The notes below the pieces were generated by a model. That model was not told the DNA's origin. It searched no databases and saw only the letters and a list, made by a program, of their open reading frames with translations. A stretch of 64,000 nucleotides of DNA from Aureimonas glaciei (GTDB lineage Bacteria > Pseudomonadota > Alphaproteobacteria > Rhizobiales > Rhizobiaceae): positions 65,663 through 129,662 of the forward strand of contig NZ_BMJJ01000013.1 in assembly GCF_014643375.1 (NCBI RefSeq), given 5' to 3'. A program made the translations under genes and the position numbers. Positions 8,152 to 18,367 of the stretch are shown piece by piece (positions within the stretch are counted from its first letter, which is position 1; the number at the start of each line of letters is the position of its first letter).

Positions 8152-8454
8152 ATGCAGTTGACGCCGCGCGAAAAGGACAAGCTGATCGTCGCCATGGCCG
8201 CGGAGGTCGCCCGCAAGCGCCTGGCGCGGGGCGTGAAGCTGAACCACCCGGAAGCCATCGCGCTGATTTCCGACTATGTCGTCGAGGGCGCGCGCGACGG
8301 ACGCTCGGTCGCCGACCTGATGGAGGCGGGCGCCCATGTGGTGACGCGCGACCAGGTGATGGAGGGGATCGCCGAGATGATCCACGACGTCCAGGTCGAG
8401 GCGACCTTTCCCGACGGCACCAAGCTGGTGACGGTGCACGAACCGATCCGCTAG
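8152..8454 (+). CDS. ureA: Urease subunit gamma
   Basis: 100 residues, exactly the family size. It begins [20 protein letters not shown] and contains the family stretches [21 protein letters not shown] and [14 protein letters not shown]. The ATG at 8152 follows a GGAGAG-type ribosome site about 15 bases upstream and lies 25 bases after ureD. A longer frame from 8110 exists, but its extra residues are unlike urease. It is the gamma chain of the alpha-beta-gamma urease trimer. Confidence 0.98.
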   Translation: MQLTPREKDKLIVAMAAEVARKRLARGVKLNHPEAIALISDYVVEGARDGRSVADLMEAGAHVVTRDQVMEGIAEMIHDVQVEATFPDGTKLVTVHEPIR

Positions 8455-8568
8455 GGCGGATCCGGCGCGCCGGACGCGCCGAGCGGACATGTGGACCGGG
8501 GCGATGGCGCGGAGCCGGTCGCACGCAGGCGGTTCGGAAATAGGGTCGGTCGCCGGACGGGCGATGGG

Positions 8569-8805
8569 TCAGGGGAGGGGAGGCAGGATTTCGGCCATCT
8601 GCTGGGGACTGGCCGTGCCGGAGGAGTGCCCGACCGGGCGGTAGCTTCGGTCGACCACCGAATAGTAGACCGGGCCGCGAACACCCCCGATCGTGGCCGT
8701 CCGGATGTGGCTCGGCTCGACATCGCCACATATTCCGGTTGCCGCCGTGACGAGCGCGAGGGCGCCGAAGGCCTGCAGAAATCGGATCGGGAAAGTCGGC
8801 GCCAT
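8569..8805 (-). CDS. Small secreted hypothetical protein
   Basis: 78 residues on the strand opposite the urease genes. The N-terminus looks like a signal peptide (IRFLQAFGALALVTAATG). The short mature part has a single cysteine at the expected cleavage point (ICGDVEP) and a VRGPVYYSVVDRSYRPVG stretch. I recognise no family. It sits alone in a 643-base gap between ureA and the hupE-like gene. The rest of that gap (8455-8568 and 8806-9097) shows no further gene. Confidence 0.45.
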   Translation of the reverse strand: MAPTFPIRFLQAFGALALVTAATGICGDVEPSHIRTATIGGVRGPVYYSVVDRSYRPVGHSSGTASPQQMAEILPPLP

Positions 8806-8968
8806 GCCTGCCTCGGTTGCTGGTGGGCTGACGGCGCCGCGTGGGCTGGCCGGTCAGGGATGACACCCAGCATGGCGCCTTGCGGTTGAAAGACCCTTGC
8901 CAAAGGCCGGTCTTCGGTGCGCTGCCGCGGCTTTCTCGTTCCGCTTGGCTTCCGAGGTATTAAGCGCT

Positions 8969-8997
8969 TTGACAGAAGACGGCTGTTCTTCCACACT
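8969..8997 (+). promoter_or_regulatory. Possible promoter of the hupE-ureB pair
   Basis: A perfect TTGACA at 8969-8974 with 17 bases to a weak CACACT at 8992-8997, about 100 bases before the hupE-like start. A GAAGA-N7-TCTTC dyad (8975-8991) lies inside the spacer and could be an operator. It would explain expression of hupE and ureB despite the long gap after ureA. The -10 match is poor. Confidence 0.3.
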
Positions 8998-9097
8998 GCC
9001 ATCGCACCGCCGCAGCGATCTGACGTCCTGTGCCGCAATGCAGCAAAAGCGGGCGCGACCCCCATCAGGGCGCCCATGTTGACCCGATGAGGAACAG

Positions 9098-9691
9098 ATG
9101 TCGAAACGTTTAGCTCTTGCCGCCGCGGCGCTCCTCGCCGGAGCCGCCCCCGCCTTCGCCCATGTCGGGACGGAAGCACACAACTCCTTCTTCTCCGGGT
9201 TCACGCATCCGCTGTCCGGTCTCGATCATGTCCTCGCGATGGTCGCTGTCGGTCTCTGGGCGGCGCAGCTCGGCGGAAGGGCGCTCTACGCGGTTCCCGC
9301 GGCCTTCGTCGGCGCCATGGCGATCGGTTTCGCCCTGGGTTCTCAGGGCTTTGCCATGCCCTTCGTCGAGCCGGCGATCCTCGCCTCGGTCGTCGTCCTC
9401 GGCCTCGTCGTCGCGGCCGCCGTGCGGTTGCCGCTTGCGGCGAGCGCGGGGCTCGTCGGCCTCTTTGCGCTGGCACACGGCGCGGCCCATGCGAGCGAGC
9501 TCGGCAGTGCCGGCGCGCTGACCTTCGCGCTCGGCTTCGTCGCGGCTACGGCGCTCCTGCATGCCGCCGGCATCGGTCTCGGCCTTGTCGTCGGACAGGG
9601 CGCGGGTCTCGGCCAGAAGGCCGGCTCGGCGGTCGCGCGTGTCCTCGGTGCCGGCACCGCCGTTGCCGGCGTCGCGCTGATGATGGGCTGA
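9098..9691 (+). CDS. ureJ: HupE/UreJ family nickel permease
   Basis: 197 residues. The signal peptide ([17 protein letters not shown]) is followed by a mature start [23 protein letters not shown] and six or so short hydrophobic helices. The histidine motifs HPLSGLDH and [12 protein letters not shown] are the metal-binding hallmarks of HupE/UreJ secondary nickel transporters. It is placed directly before ureB with a 5-base gap, so it most likely supplies nickel to the urease made by this locus. HupE and UreJ are hard to tell apart by sequence; the location favours UreJ. Confidence 0.88.
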   Translation: MSKRLALAAAALLAGAAPAFAHVGTEAHNSFFSGFTHPLSGLDHVLAMVAVGLWAAQLGGRALYAVPAAFVGAMAIGFALGSQGFAMPFVEPAILASVVVLGLVVAAAVRLPLAASAGLVGLFALAHGAAHASELGSAGALTFALGFVAATALLHAAGIGLGLVVGQGAGLGQKAGSAVARVLGAGTAVAGVALMMG

Positions 9692-9696
9692 GGCCG

Positions 9697-10002
9697 ATGA
9701 TCCCCGGCGAAGTGATCACGGCGGACGGCGACATCGTTCTCAACGAGGGCTCGCCGACCACGACCCTCGAAGTCTCCAACACCGGCGACCGGCCCATCCA
9801 GGTCGGATCGCACTATCACTTCGCCGAAACCAATCCCGCTCTCGCCTTCGACCGAGCAGCGGCGCGGGGTCAGCGGCTCGATATCGCCGCGGGAACGGCC
9901 GTGCGCTTCGAGCCGGGTCAGACGCGCGAAGTCACGTTGGTGCCACTGCGCGGCAATCGCCAAGTCTACGGCTTCAACGGCAAGGTCATGGGCGCCCTCT
10001 AA
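9697..10002 (+). CDS. ureB: Urease subunit beta
   Basis: 101 residues, the full family length. It starts [18 protein letters not shown] and contains [29 protein letters not shown] and a C-terminal [12 protein letters not shown], all diagnostic of the beta chain. It forms the trimer with UreA and UreC. It is separated from ureC by 1.5 kb carrying two minus-strand genes, so ureC cannot simply follow it in one ordinary message. Confidence 0.98.
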   Translation: MIPGEVITADGDIVLNEGSPTTTLEVSNTGDRPIQVGSHYHFAETNPALAFDRAAARGQRLDIAAGTAVRFEPGQTREVTLVPLRGNRQVYGFNGKVMGAL

Positions 10003-10114
10003 CGCGGAAGCCGGACCGAACAGCCATCGTTGCGGCCGCCACCCGATGCGACAGCCCACGCCGCCTTGAAAGCGTGGACTGCCACCCGCAAAAGGGGCGC
10101 CGCGGCAGTCGGCC

Positions 10115-10819
10115 TCAGTTGCCGTTGGACTTCGGCGTTGCCCCGGATCCGGCATCGAGCGCGCCTCGGATTCCATTGACGTCGACTGCGATCGGCGGCG
10201 CGGGGATGCGATAGTCCTCCTCCCGGCCGCTGCCGGGCGTGCCGGTGGTGTCCGCGCTGCCTGTCGTGGATCCGCTTGACTCTCCGACCGAGGTTGCCGC
10301 CCCCGTGTTGCCGGAACGGGCGATGCCGTCGACGTTGGTCGAGTTGATCGTGCTCGACCCCTCGGTCGCCGTCGCCGCATTCGATGATCCGTCGGTCCCT
10401 GACATCCCGGACGCGCCTGTGACGTCGGCCGGGGCGGTGGACGATATGCCGGTATCGGCACTGCCCGGGCCTGAGCCTGTGCCCGTAGCGCTGCCAGCCG
10501 TCGTGCCGAGCTGAGGGCTGACCGAGGAGGGCGGAAGGACCGTGCTCCCCGTGCCTGTGGTCGCCGAGCCCGTCCCGGCACCCGATGCGCCGGTTCCTGA
10601 AATACCGGTGCCAGACGTTCCTGAGCCCGCGGACCCGCCGCTGCCGCCGGACAGTCCCTGGCCGGAAGCGGCCGAGCTGCCCGTTACGCCGCTGCCGGTG
10701 CTTCCAGCGCTGCCGGCGGAACTGCCCGAGCCGCCCGAGCTGCCGCTCGATTGGGCCAGAGCCGGCGATCCCGCCAGGATCAGAATCGAGGTGGCGAGGG
10801 CGATGTGCGCTTTGCGCAT
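10115..10819 (-). CDS. Secreted Gly/Ser/Thr-rich low-complexity protein
   Basis: 234 residues. The signal peptide is clear (MRKAHIALATSILILAGSPALAQ). About 180 residues made almost entirely of Gly, Ser, Ala and Thr in loose GSGxSG/TGTGS repeats follow, ending in a more ordinary tail with PPIAVDVNGIRG. No domain is recognisable. The composition suggests a disordered extracellular or cell-surface protein. It lies antisense to the urease direction between ureB and ureC, next to a second minus-strand secreted gene. The signal peptide and ATG make it a plausible real gene, but low-complexity GC-rich frames can mislead. Confidence 0.6.
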   Translation of the reverse strand: MRKAHIALATSILILAGSPALAQSSGSSGGSGSSAGSAGSTGSGVTGSSAASGQGLSGGSGGSAGSGTSGTGISGTGASGAGTGSATTGTGSTVLPPSSVSPQLGTTAGSATGTGSGPGSADTGISSTAPADVTGASGMSGTDGSSNAATATEGSSTINSTNVDGIARSGNTGAATSVGESSGSTTGSADTTGTPGSGREEDYRIPAPPIAVDVNGIRGALDAGSGATPKSNGN

Positions 10820-10936
10820 GGATCTTCTCCTTGTGACCTGTCGTCCGCCCGGCCGACCTGGACCCGTTCGACGGCTCGTCCGATGAAGAACTCCCGGGTG
10901 CCGCGCCCGTTCCGAAAACAGGCCGACGGTTTCCCC

Positions 10937-11374
10937 TCAGCGCGAGGGGACGATCCGGGCGCGGCCGCCGCGGCTGCCCAGGCTGAAGCTGCTGCCGCGG
11001 GTCACCGGGCTTTGGCCGATCGCGGTGGGGCCGCTTCGGGCAAAGTCTCCGGCCCGCGCCGGGTCGATGTCTGAACGGCCGGCCCGGGCGGGGTTGGTTG
11101 CCGTCCTTCCGATCCCGCGCGGAACCGGGGGCGTGATGTAGCTGTCGTCGAAATCCCGGCCATAGGCCCGCTCCTCGGCCGTATCGCCGAACACCCGGGC
11201 ATTCGGAATGCGGTTGCCGCGCGGCAGCTTCGGGGCGCCGACGATTTGGGCACCGGCCATCGAGCTGCCGGTCGGCGTCCCCGGCGGTCCCGGCTCGAAG
11301 GGCTGCGCCTGCGCATCGCTGCCGCCGAAGCAGAGGACCAGCAGGCTTGCTGCCGTGATCAGGGGCCTTGTCAT
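10937..11374 (-). CDS. Secreted hypothetical protein
   Basis: 145 residues. The signal peptide is MTRPLITAASLLVLCFGGSDAQAQ. The mature chain is rich in Pro, Gly and Arg (FEPGPPGTPTG, RGNRIPNARVFGD, GRDFDDSYITPPVPRGIGR) and has no known domain. It is upstream of, and in the same direction as, the low-complexity secreted gene; the 117-base gap is compatible with one transcript. Its start faces the ureC start, so 11375-11537 is a divergent promoter region. I cannot assign a function. Confidence 0.55.
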   Translation of the reverse strand: MTRPLITAASLLVLCFGGSDAQAQPFEPGPPGTPTGSSMAGAQIVGAPKLPRGNRIPNARVFGDTAEERAYGRDFDDSYITPPVPRGIGRTATNPARAGRSDIDPARAGDFARSGPTAIGQSPVTRGSSFSLGSRGGRARIVPSR

Positions 11375-11437
11375 CCAAACGTCCTTTCGCCGGACGTCGC
11401 TGCGCCCATCCCCTTCAAGATGGGGATGCGGCAGGCT

Positions 11438-11466
11438 TTGACAAACTCATGGCTTTGCGGTCCGAA
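11438..11466 (+). promoter_or_regulatory. Possible ureC promoter
   Basis: A perfect -35 box TTGACA at 11438-11443 and a weak -10 (TCCGAA) after 17 bases lie in the divergent region upstream of ureC. A CATCCCC/GGGGATG stem with an 8-base loop sits just before it. Because ureC is cut off from ureB by two opposing genes, a dedicated promoter is expected here. Confidence 0.35.
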
Positions 11467-11537
11467 TGTCTTCGGCGCTGCAACAGGGATGGCGCCATGC
11501 CGCAGTGCGTCGCGGCGCGTCGCCGAAAGAGGTCTTC

Positions 11538-13250
<1,713 letters not shown>

Positions 13251-13309
13251 GATCGGCGGATTGGGCCGCGTCCCGGCGTGGCCCTCCCTTTGCCGAAGGA
13301 GCCGAACCG

Positions 13310-13384
13310 GTGTCCCCTCAGGCCTGTCCCTTCGCCATCGCCGACATTCTCGACCCCAACTTCTTCCCCGAGGCGGGGGGCTAG
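13310..13384 (+). pseudogene. DUF29 gene remnant (C-terminal end only)
   Basis: In frame with the TAG at 13382-13384 the sequence reads ACPFAIADILDPNFFPEAGG. This closely matches the C-terminal end of the intact DUF29 protein encoded at 13848-14354 (LCPYAIDDVLDPDFLPDAG). No DUF29 core can be found upstream, because ureC ends only 59 bases before it. It is best read as the tail of a third DUF29 copy whose body was deleted, placed immediately before two intact copies. Confidence 0.7.
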
Positions 13385-13386
13385 AC

Positions 13387-13851
13387 ATGCCCGACGCGCT
13401 GAAAGTGCCGGTGCCGAGCCTCTACGAGACGGACCTCTACGCCTGGTCGCAGGACCAGTCTGCGCGGCTGCGGGCGCAGGCTTCGACGGCCATCGACTGG
13501 GAGCACGTCGCCGAGGAGATCGAGAGCGTGGGCGAGTCGGAGCGCAGCGAGATCGAAAGCCGCATGGCGGTATTGCTGCTGCATCTGTTGAAGTGGCAGT
13601 TCCAGCCCGAGCAGCGGAGTGGCAGCTGGAGGTCCACCATGATCGAACAGAGAGGGCGGCTCGCCAAGCGCGTTCGGCGCAGTCCGAGCCTCAAGCATTA
13701 TCCGGCCGAAGTGTTGGCCGAAGAGTACGGCTATGCGCGACCAAAGGCTGCAAGCGAGACTGGTCTGCCGGAAGCGACATTCCCGATCCGATGCTCCTAT
13801 ACCGTGGCGGAAGTCTTCGATCTCGCCTTCTATCCCGGCGGTGACACATGA
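13387..13851 (+). CDS. DUF29 family protein (first copy)
   Basis: 154 residues from the ATG at 13387. The pattern is typical of DUF29: YETDLYAWSQDQSARLRAQ, then IDWEHVAEEIESVGESER, then LLHLLKWQFQPE, and a C-terminal FPIRCSYTVAEVFDLAFYP. The function of DUF29 is unknown; the proteins are small, helical and cytoplasmic. The last four bases overlap the second copy (ATGA), so the pair is translationally coupled. The gene lies inside the urease locus although it is not a known urease component. Its C-terminal motif is more diverged than that of the second copy. Confidence 0.85.
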   Translation: MPDALKVPVPSLYETDLYAWSQDQSARLRAQASTAIDWEHVAEEIESVGESERSEIESRMAVLLLHLLKWQFQPEQRSGSWRSTMIEQRGRLAKRVRRSPSLKHYPAEVLAEEYGYARPKAASETGLPEATFPIRCSYTVAEVFDLAFYPGGDT

Positions 13852-14354
13852 CCGCGCCGCTGACAAAACCCGAACCCGCGCTGTACGACGCGGACTTCTA
13901 TGCCTGGACGCAGGCGCAGGCCGCCCGGCTGCGGGCAAGGGCGGGCGAGGGCGGCGACATCGACTGGGAGAATGTCGCCGAGGAGATCGAGAGCGTGGGG
14001 CGGAGTGAGCGAAAGGAAATTCGCAGTCGCCTGGGGGTCCTGTTGAAACATCTCCTGAAATGGCGTTATCAGCCGGAACGTCGATCGGACAGCTGGACTG
14101 AAATGATTTCGAAACAGCGCTACCATATCAGCGAGGTCATCATCGAAAGTCCGAGCCTTCAGCACTTTCCCAAGGAGGCGCTGGATTGGGCCTATGGGTG
14201 GGCTGTCCGGGACGCAGCACGCGAGACAGGACTTCCTCCTGCCCTCTTTCCGCGCCTCTGTCCGTATGCGATCGATGATGTTCTCGATCCCGATTTTCTG
14301 CCGGACGCCGGGCAAGACGGCGTGCCTTCCGGTTCTCGACCAGCTCCGAGGTAA
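13848..14354 (+). CDS. DUF29 family protein (second copy)
   Basis: 168 residues. Same architecture as the preceding gene: ALYDADFYAWTQAQAARL, IDWENVAEEIESVGRSE, LLKHLLKWRYQPERRSDSW and CPYAIDDVLDPDFLPDAG. The two proteins differ enough to be an old duplication and not a recent one. The C-terminus runs about 12 residues past the usual DUF29 end (GQDGVPSGSRPAPR), stopping 4 bases before the ureE start, which suggests loss of an original stop or coupling to ureE. Role unknown. Confidence 0.85.
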   Translation: MTAPLTKPEPALYDADFYAWTQAQAARLRARAGEGGDIDWENVAEEIESVGRSERKEIRSRLGVLLKHLLKWRYQPERRSDSWTEMISKQRYHISEVIIESPSLQHFPKEALDWAYGWAVRDAARETGLPPALFPRLCPYAIDDVLDPDFLPDAGQDGVPSGSRPAPR

Positions 14355-14358
14355 TCCG

Positions 14359-14856
14359 ATGATCCGCGCGACCGAGATCCACGCCCGCGAGGCGCATTTT
14401 CATCCCGACGACACGATCACGCTCGACGAGATGCAGCGGCACCGCCGGCGCATGGCGATGGTTTCCGACGGCGGCATCGCCTTCCTGCTCGACCTGGCCG
14501 AAACGGTGCGGCTGCGCGACGGCGACGGTATCGGCCTCGACGATGGCCGGATCCTCAAGGTGAAGGCCAAGGCCGAGCCGCTCTATGTCGTGCGCGGCCA
14601 GAACGCGACGCATCTCCTGACGCTCGCCTGGCATCTCGGCAACCGCCATCAGGCGGCGCAGATCCTCGAAGACCACCTCCTCATCCGCCGCGAGCCGGTG
14701 CTGCGCGCCATGCTGGAAGGCCTCAAGGCCAGCGTCATCGAAATCGACGCGCCCTTCGATCCGGAGGGGGGCGCCTATGGCGGCGCGCATGTCGCTTCGT
14801 ACGATCACGGCGATGCTCATGCCGGGCATGAGGCGACGCCGCATGCGCATGACTGA
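14359..14856 (+). CDS. ureE: Urease accessory protein UreE (nickel metallochaperone)
   Basis: 165 residues from the ATG at 14359. The N-terminal domain ([22 protein letters not shown]) is followed by the C-terminal metal-binding domain ([21 protein letters not shown]). The tail carries many histidines ([19 protein letters not shown]) and is expected to bind several nickel ions. UreE hands nickel to UreG. The gene is 4 bases after the second DUF29 gene and 18 bases before ureF, so it is co-transcribed with both. Confidence 0.96.
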   Translation: MIRATEIHAREAHFHPDDTITLDEMQRHRRRMAMVSDGGIAFLLDLAETVRLRDGDGIGLDDGRILKVKAKAEPLYVVRGQNATHLLTLAWHLGNRHQAAQILEDHLLIRREPVLRAMLEGLKASVIEIDAPFDPEGGAYGGAHVASYDHGDAHAGHEATPHAHD

Positions 14857-14874
14857 CGCCGCCGGCCCTTCCGC

Positions 14875-15567
14875 ATGAGCGAGCCGGTGGGCGCGTCGGC
14901 CGATCCTTCGGCACTGCTGCGGCTGATGACCTGGCTGTCGCCGGCCTTTCCGGTCGGGGGCTTTGCTTATTCGCACGGGCTGGAATCGGCGATCGCCGAG
15001 CGAGCGATCACCAATGCCGCGACGCTGTCGGCCTGGCTGGAAACGCTGCTCCTGCGGGGCAGCGGCTGGAACGACCTCGTGCTCTTCGCCGAAGCCCATC
15101 ATGCCGAAGAGGCCGGAGATGGCGCTCGGATGGCGGCCGTGTGCGAACTGGCGACGGCGCTCGGCGGCTCGATGGAGCGGCGGGCGGAAACGCGGGCGCT
15201 GGGCATGGCCTTCGATGCGGCGGCGCGGCCCTGGCGGGACGGCGGGACGCCGGCTGCCGATCCGCCGGAAGCGCCCTATCCCGTCGCCGTCGGCCGGCTG
15301 GCCGCCGGCGCCGGGATAACGCTCCCCAGCGCCCTGGCCGCCTATGCCCACGGCTTCTGCGCCAATCTCGTTTCCGTCGCGACGCGGCTCGTGCCGCTCG
15401 GGCAAAGCCAGATGGTCGCCGTGCTCCACCGGCTCGAAGCGGCACAGATCGAGGCGGCCCGGCGCGCCGAAGCCTCGACGCTGGGCGATCTCGGCTCGTC
15501 CGCGATCCTCTCCGACATCGCCGCGATGCGGCACGAATCCATGACAACGAGGCTGTTTCGCTCATGA
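14875..15567 (+). CDS. ureF: Urease accessory protein UreF
   Basis: 230 residues, all-helical UreF family. Characteristic segments are [17 protein letters not shown] near residue 22, [28 protein letters not shown] near 155, and a C-terminal [18 protein letters not shown]. It bridges UreD and UreG and gates nickel insertion. The ATG is 18 bases after ureE, and the stop overlaps the ureG start by four bases. Confidence 0.96.
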   Translation: MSEPVGASADPSALLRLMTWLSPAFPVGGFAYSHGLESAIAERAITNAATLSAWLETLLLRGSGWNDLVLFAEAHHAEEAGDGARMAAVCELATALGGSMERRAETRALGMAFDAAARPWRDGGTPAADPPEAPYPVAVGRLAAGAGITLPSALAAYAHGFCANLVSVATRLVPLGQSQMVAVLHRLEAAQIEAARRAEASTLGDLGSSAILSDIAAMRHESMTTRLFRS

Positions 15568-16208
15568 CGTCACAACACGGACCCCTCCGGGTCGGCATCG
15601 GCGGCCCCGTCGGCTCGGGCAAGACGACGCTCATCGAAAAACTCTGCAAGGCGGCGCGCGGCAGCTGGTCGATCGGCGTCGTCACCAACGACATCTACAC
15701 GCGCGAGGACGCCGAGGCTTTGGTGCGGCTGCAGGCGCTCTCCAGCGACCGGATCATCGGCGTCGAAACCGGCGGCTGCCCGCACACCGCCATTCGCGAG
15801 GACGCCTCGATCAACATCGCGGCGATCAAGGAATTGCGCGCCCGCCATGCCGATCTCGACCTGGTGCTGGTCGAATCGGGCGGCGACAATCTCGCCGCGA
15901 CCTTCTCGCCCGATCTCGTCGACCTTTCGATCTACGTCATCTCGGTCTGCCAGGGCGACGATATTCCCAGGAAGGGCGGACCGGCGATCACGCGCTCCGA
16001 CCTCCTCGTCGTCAACAAGACCGATCTCGCCCCCTATGTCGGCGCCGATCTGGAGCGCATGCGCGGCGATACCGACCGGGGGCGCAAGGAACTGCCGACG
16101 GTGTTTGCGGACCTGTCGCGCGGCAAGGGCCTTGCCGACATCCTCGATTTCCTGATCGCGCAAGGCGGTCTGCCGGCGCTCGTGCCGGCCGAGACCGAAG
16201 CCGCCTGA
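15564..16208 (+). CDS. ureG: Urease accessory GTPase UreG
   Basis: 214 residues, the normal length, from the ATG at 15564 overlapping the ureF stop. P-loop [11 protein letters not shown] near residues 12-22, [16 protein letters not shown], the metal-binding [28 protein letters not shown] (Walker B region) and the guanine-specificity motif NKTDLAPYV are all visible. It is a GTPase that carries nickel to the UreD-UreF-urease complex. Its stop shares one base with the following deaminase start. Confidence 0.98.
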   Translation: MTSQHGPLRVGIGGPVGSGKTTLIEKLCKAARGSWSIGVVTNDIYTREDAEALVRLQALSSDRIIGVETGGCPHTAIREDASINIAAIKELRARHADLDLVLVESGGDNLAATFSPDLVDLSIYVISVCQGDDIPRKGGPAITRSDLLVVNKTDLAPYVGADLERMRGDTDRGRKELPTVFADLSRGKGLADILDFLIAQGGLPALVPAETEAA

Positions 16209-17545
16209 TGGCCCGGCTTTTCGTCAAGGCGCCGCTGGCAATCCTCGCCGAGGGCGCCGCCGGCGGGCTCGTCATTGAGGGCGGGCGGATCGTCGAACTC
16301 GTCGCTGCGGGGGCGGAACCCGCGGCGCCGGTCGACGAGACGTTTGACGCCTCGCGCCATGTCGTGCTGCCCGGGCTCGTCAACACCCACCACCATTTCT
16401 ACCAGACGCTGACGCGGGCCCATCCGCAAGCCATCGACAAGCCGCTGTTTCCCTGGCTGCAGGCGCTCTATCCGATCTGGGCGCGGCTGGATCCCGATGC
16501 CTTCCGGCTGTCGGTCCGTCTGGCGTTAACGGAACTCTTGATGTCCGGCTGCACCACGGCCGCCGACCACCACTATCTCTTCCCCAAAGGCCTCGAGAAC
16601 GCGATCGATATCGAGGCGGAGGAGGCTGCGACCCTCGGCATGCGCGTCACGCTCTGCCGGGGATCGATGAACCTGTCGGAAAAGGACGGCGGCCTGCCGC
16701 CGGACTCGGTGGTGCAGGACGAAGACACGATTCTCGCCGACTCGGAGCGACTGATCGCAAAATACCATGACCTGTCGGAGGGGGCGATGATCCGCATCGC
16801 GCTCGCGCCCTGCTCGCCCTTCAGCGTCACCAAGAGCCTGATGATCAAGAGCGCGGAACTCGCCGAAAAAGCCGATTGCCGGCTGCACACGCATCTCGGC
16901 GAGACCGAGGACGAGAACGCCTATTGCGAGCGGCTCTTCGGGCATCGGCCGCTCGACTATTTGGAAGAGGTCGGCTGGCTCGGACCGCGGACCTGGCTCG
17001 CGCATGGCGTGCACTTCACAACCGAGGAATGCGCTCGGCTTGGCCGGCACAAGGTCGGCATCTGCCATTGCGCGACGTCCAACGCGCTGCTGGCCTCCGG
17101 CTTCTGTCCGGTGGAGAAGCTCGTCGCGGCCGGCAGTCCGGTCGGCCTCGGCGTCGATGGCTCGGCCTCGAACGATGCCTCCAACCTCATGGAAGAAGCG
17201 CGCCATGCCCTCCTCGTCGGCCGCCTGCGGACCGGATCGGCCGCGGCTGTCACGGCGCGCGACGTGCTGCGCTGGGGTACGGAGGGCTCGGCCGCCTGCC
17301 TCGGCCGCAGCGATATCGGCCGGATCGCGGTCGGACGGCAGTCGGACCTCGCGTTCTTCCTGCTCGACGACCTCAGGTTTTCCGGCGCGCACGATCCGGT
17401 GGCGGCGCTTGTCCAGTGCGGCGCTTCGCGGGCGGACCGGGTGATGGTGAGGGGAGACTGGCGGGTCGAGGATGGCATGCCGGTCGGTGTCGACGTTTCC
17501 AGGTTGCGCGCTGAGCATGGGGCGGCGGCGAAGCGGTTCGGGTGA
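16208..17545 (+). CDS. 8-oxoguanine deaminase / amidohydrolase
   Basis: 445 residues of the metal-dependent amidohydrolase superfamily. Zinc ligands are in NTHHHFYQTL (near residue 60), THLGETEDE, AHGVHFT and GVDGSASNDASN, as in 8-oxoguanine deaminase and its relatives (also annotated hydroxydechloroatrazine ethylaminohydrolase). The likely reaction is 8-oxoguanine to urate plus ammonia, which would feed oxidised guanine straight into the urate pathway of this locus. It overlaps ureG by one base, so urease assembly and purine breakdown share a transcript. The exact substrate is inferred from family and context. A second, distinct deaminase (guaD) lies at 33170. Confidence 0.82.
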   Translation: MARLFVKAPLAILAEGAAGGLVIEGGRIVELVAAGAEPAAPVDETFDASRHVVLPGLVNTHHHFYQTLTRAHPQAIDKPLFPWLQALYPIWARLDPDAFRLSVRLALTELLMSGCTTAADHHYLFPKGLENAIDIEAEEAATLGMRVTLCRGSMNLSEKDGGLPPDSVVQDEDTILADSERLIAKYHDLSEGAMIRIALAPCSPFSVTKSLMIKSAELAEKADCRLHTHLGETEDENAYCERLFGHRPLDYLEEVGWLGPRTWLAHGVHFTTEECARLGRHKVGICHCATSNALLASGFCPVEKLVAAGSPVGLGVDGSASNDASNLMEEARHALLVGRLRTGSAAAVTARDVLRWGTEGSAACLGRSDIGRIAVGRQSDLAFFLLDDLRFSGAHDPVAALVQCGASRADRVMVRGDWRVEDGMPVGVDVSRLRAEHGAAAKRFG

Positions 17546-17633
17546 GGGGTGCTTCGGAGAGAAGGATTGGCGCAGCCACCGGGTTGATGCCGCTCACCGG
17601 CATCGGTGGAGACGGATGGAGCGGCGCGGCAAA

Positions 17634-17785
17634 GCTTGTTCTTCGCCCCTCCGGGGAGAAGTGGCCGGCAGGCCGATGAGGGGGGCGCCGACGGCGGGCG
17701 GACAATCCGCACGGTGCCGGATATGGTAGCGCCGCCCTCTTCCCGCTGCCGCGACCTTCTCCCCAAAGGGGAGAAGAAAGCAGCG
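17634..17785. repeat. Intergenic inverted repeat, type B
   Basis: Two imperfect inverted arms of about 50 bases lie between the convergent deaminase and allA genes. Each contains a small palindrome (CCCCTCCGGGG on the left, CCCCAAAGGGG on the right) flanked by GAGAAG, and then a GC-rich stretch ending in GAGGGGGGCGCC or its equivalent. The left arm carries GTGGCCGGCAGGCC like type A. The right arm carries TCGCGGCAGCGGGAAGAG like type C, so this copy looks like a hybrid. It is the only feature seen in the 292-base gap. Confidence 0.75.
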
Positions 17786-17837
17786 TCGCCGCTGCGCGTC
17801 ACCTTCGGGCGCCCCATCTACGGCTTAAGCCAACAAC

Positions 17838-18365
17838 CTACACCGTTTCGATGACGAAGCTCTCCGGATACGCCGCTTCCTCCAGATTCGCCCCCTCGCC
17901 GCCACGGTCGACGACGAGAAAGTCGCTCATGTCGCCGAGCGCGATCAGCGGGTGGTGCCAGACGTTGCGGCCGTAGTTCACGCCCTGGCCGCCTCGCGCG
18001 ACGAAGGCGCGGGGAGGGCCGGGGCGGCCGTTTTCGTCGGGGGCGACGACGACCAGGAAGGGGCGGTCGTGCAGCGGCACGAAGGCTTGGCTGCCGAGCG
18101 GGTGGCGCTCCATCATCGCGATCGTCACCGGCAGCGCAGAGGGTTTTCCACGGAAGATGTTGATCAGCGGCCGTCCGCCTTCGGCGGCGACATCGACGGC
18201 GGCGAGGTCGTGGAAACGCGTCGTCGTACCGCCATTGATCAGCCGGATCGACTCCGCATTGTCCGGCTCGATGACCTGGCCGAAAGGCTCGAAGCCGAGG
18301 AGGGTCAGCGGCTCGGCGACGAGGATACGATCCTTGTCGCCGGCCGCTGGCGCACGATCCGCCAC
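17838..18365 (-). CDS. allA: Ureidoglycolate lyase
   Basis: 175 residues of the AllA cupin family. The start [18 protein letters not shown], then [40 protein letters not shown] and [14 protein letters not shown] are characteristic, including the metal-site histidines. It splits ureidoglycolate to glyoxylate and urea, the last purine-ring step before urease. It is the third gene of a minus-strand run (puuE-uraD, alc, allA), two bases downstream of alc. Confidence 0.93.
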   Translation of the reverse strand: MADRAPAAGDKDRILVAEPLTLLGFEPFGQVIEPDNAESIRLINGGTTTRFHDLAAVDVAAEGGRPLINIFRGKPSALPVTIAMMERHPLGSQAFVPLHDRPFLVVVAPDENGRPGPPRAFVARGGQGVNYGRNVWHHPLIALGDMSDFLVVDRGGEGANLEEAAYPESFVIETV

Positions 18366-18367
18366 GC

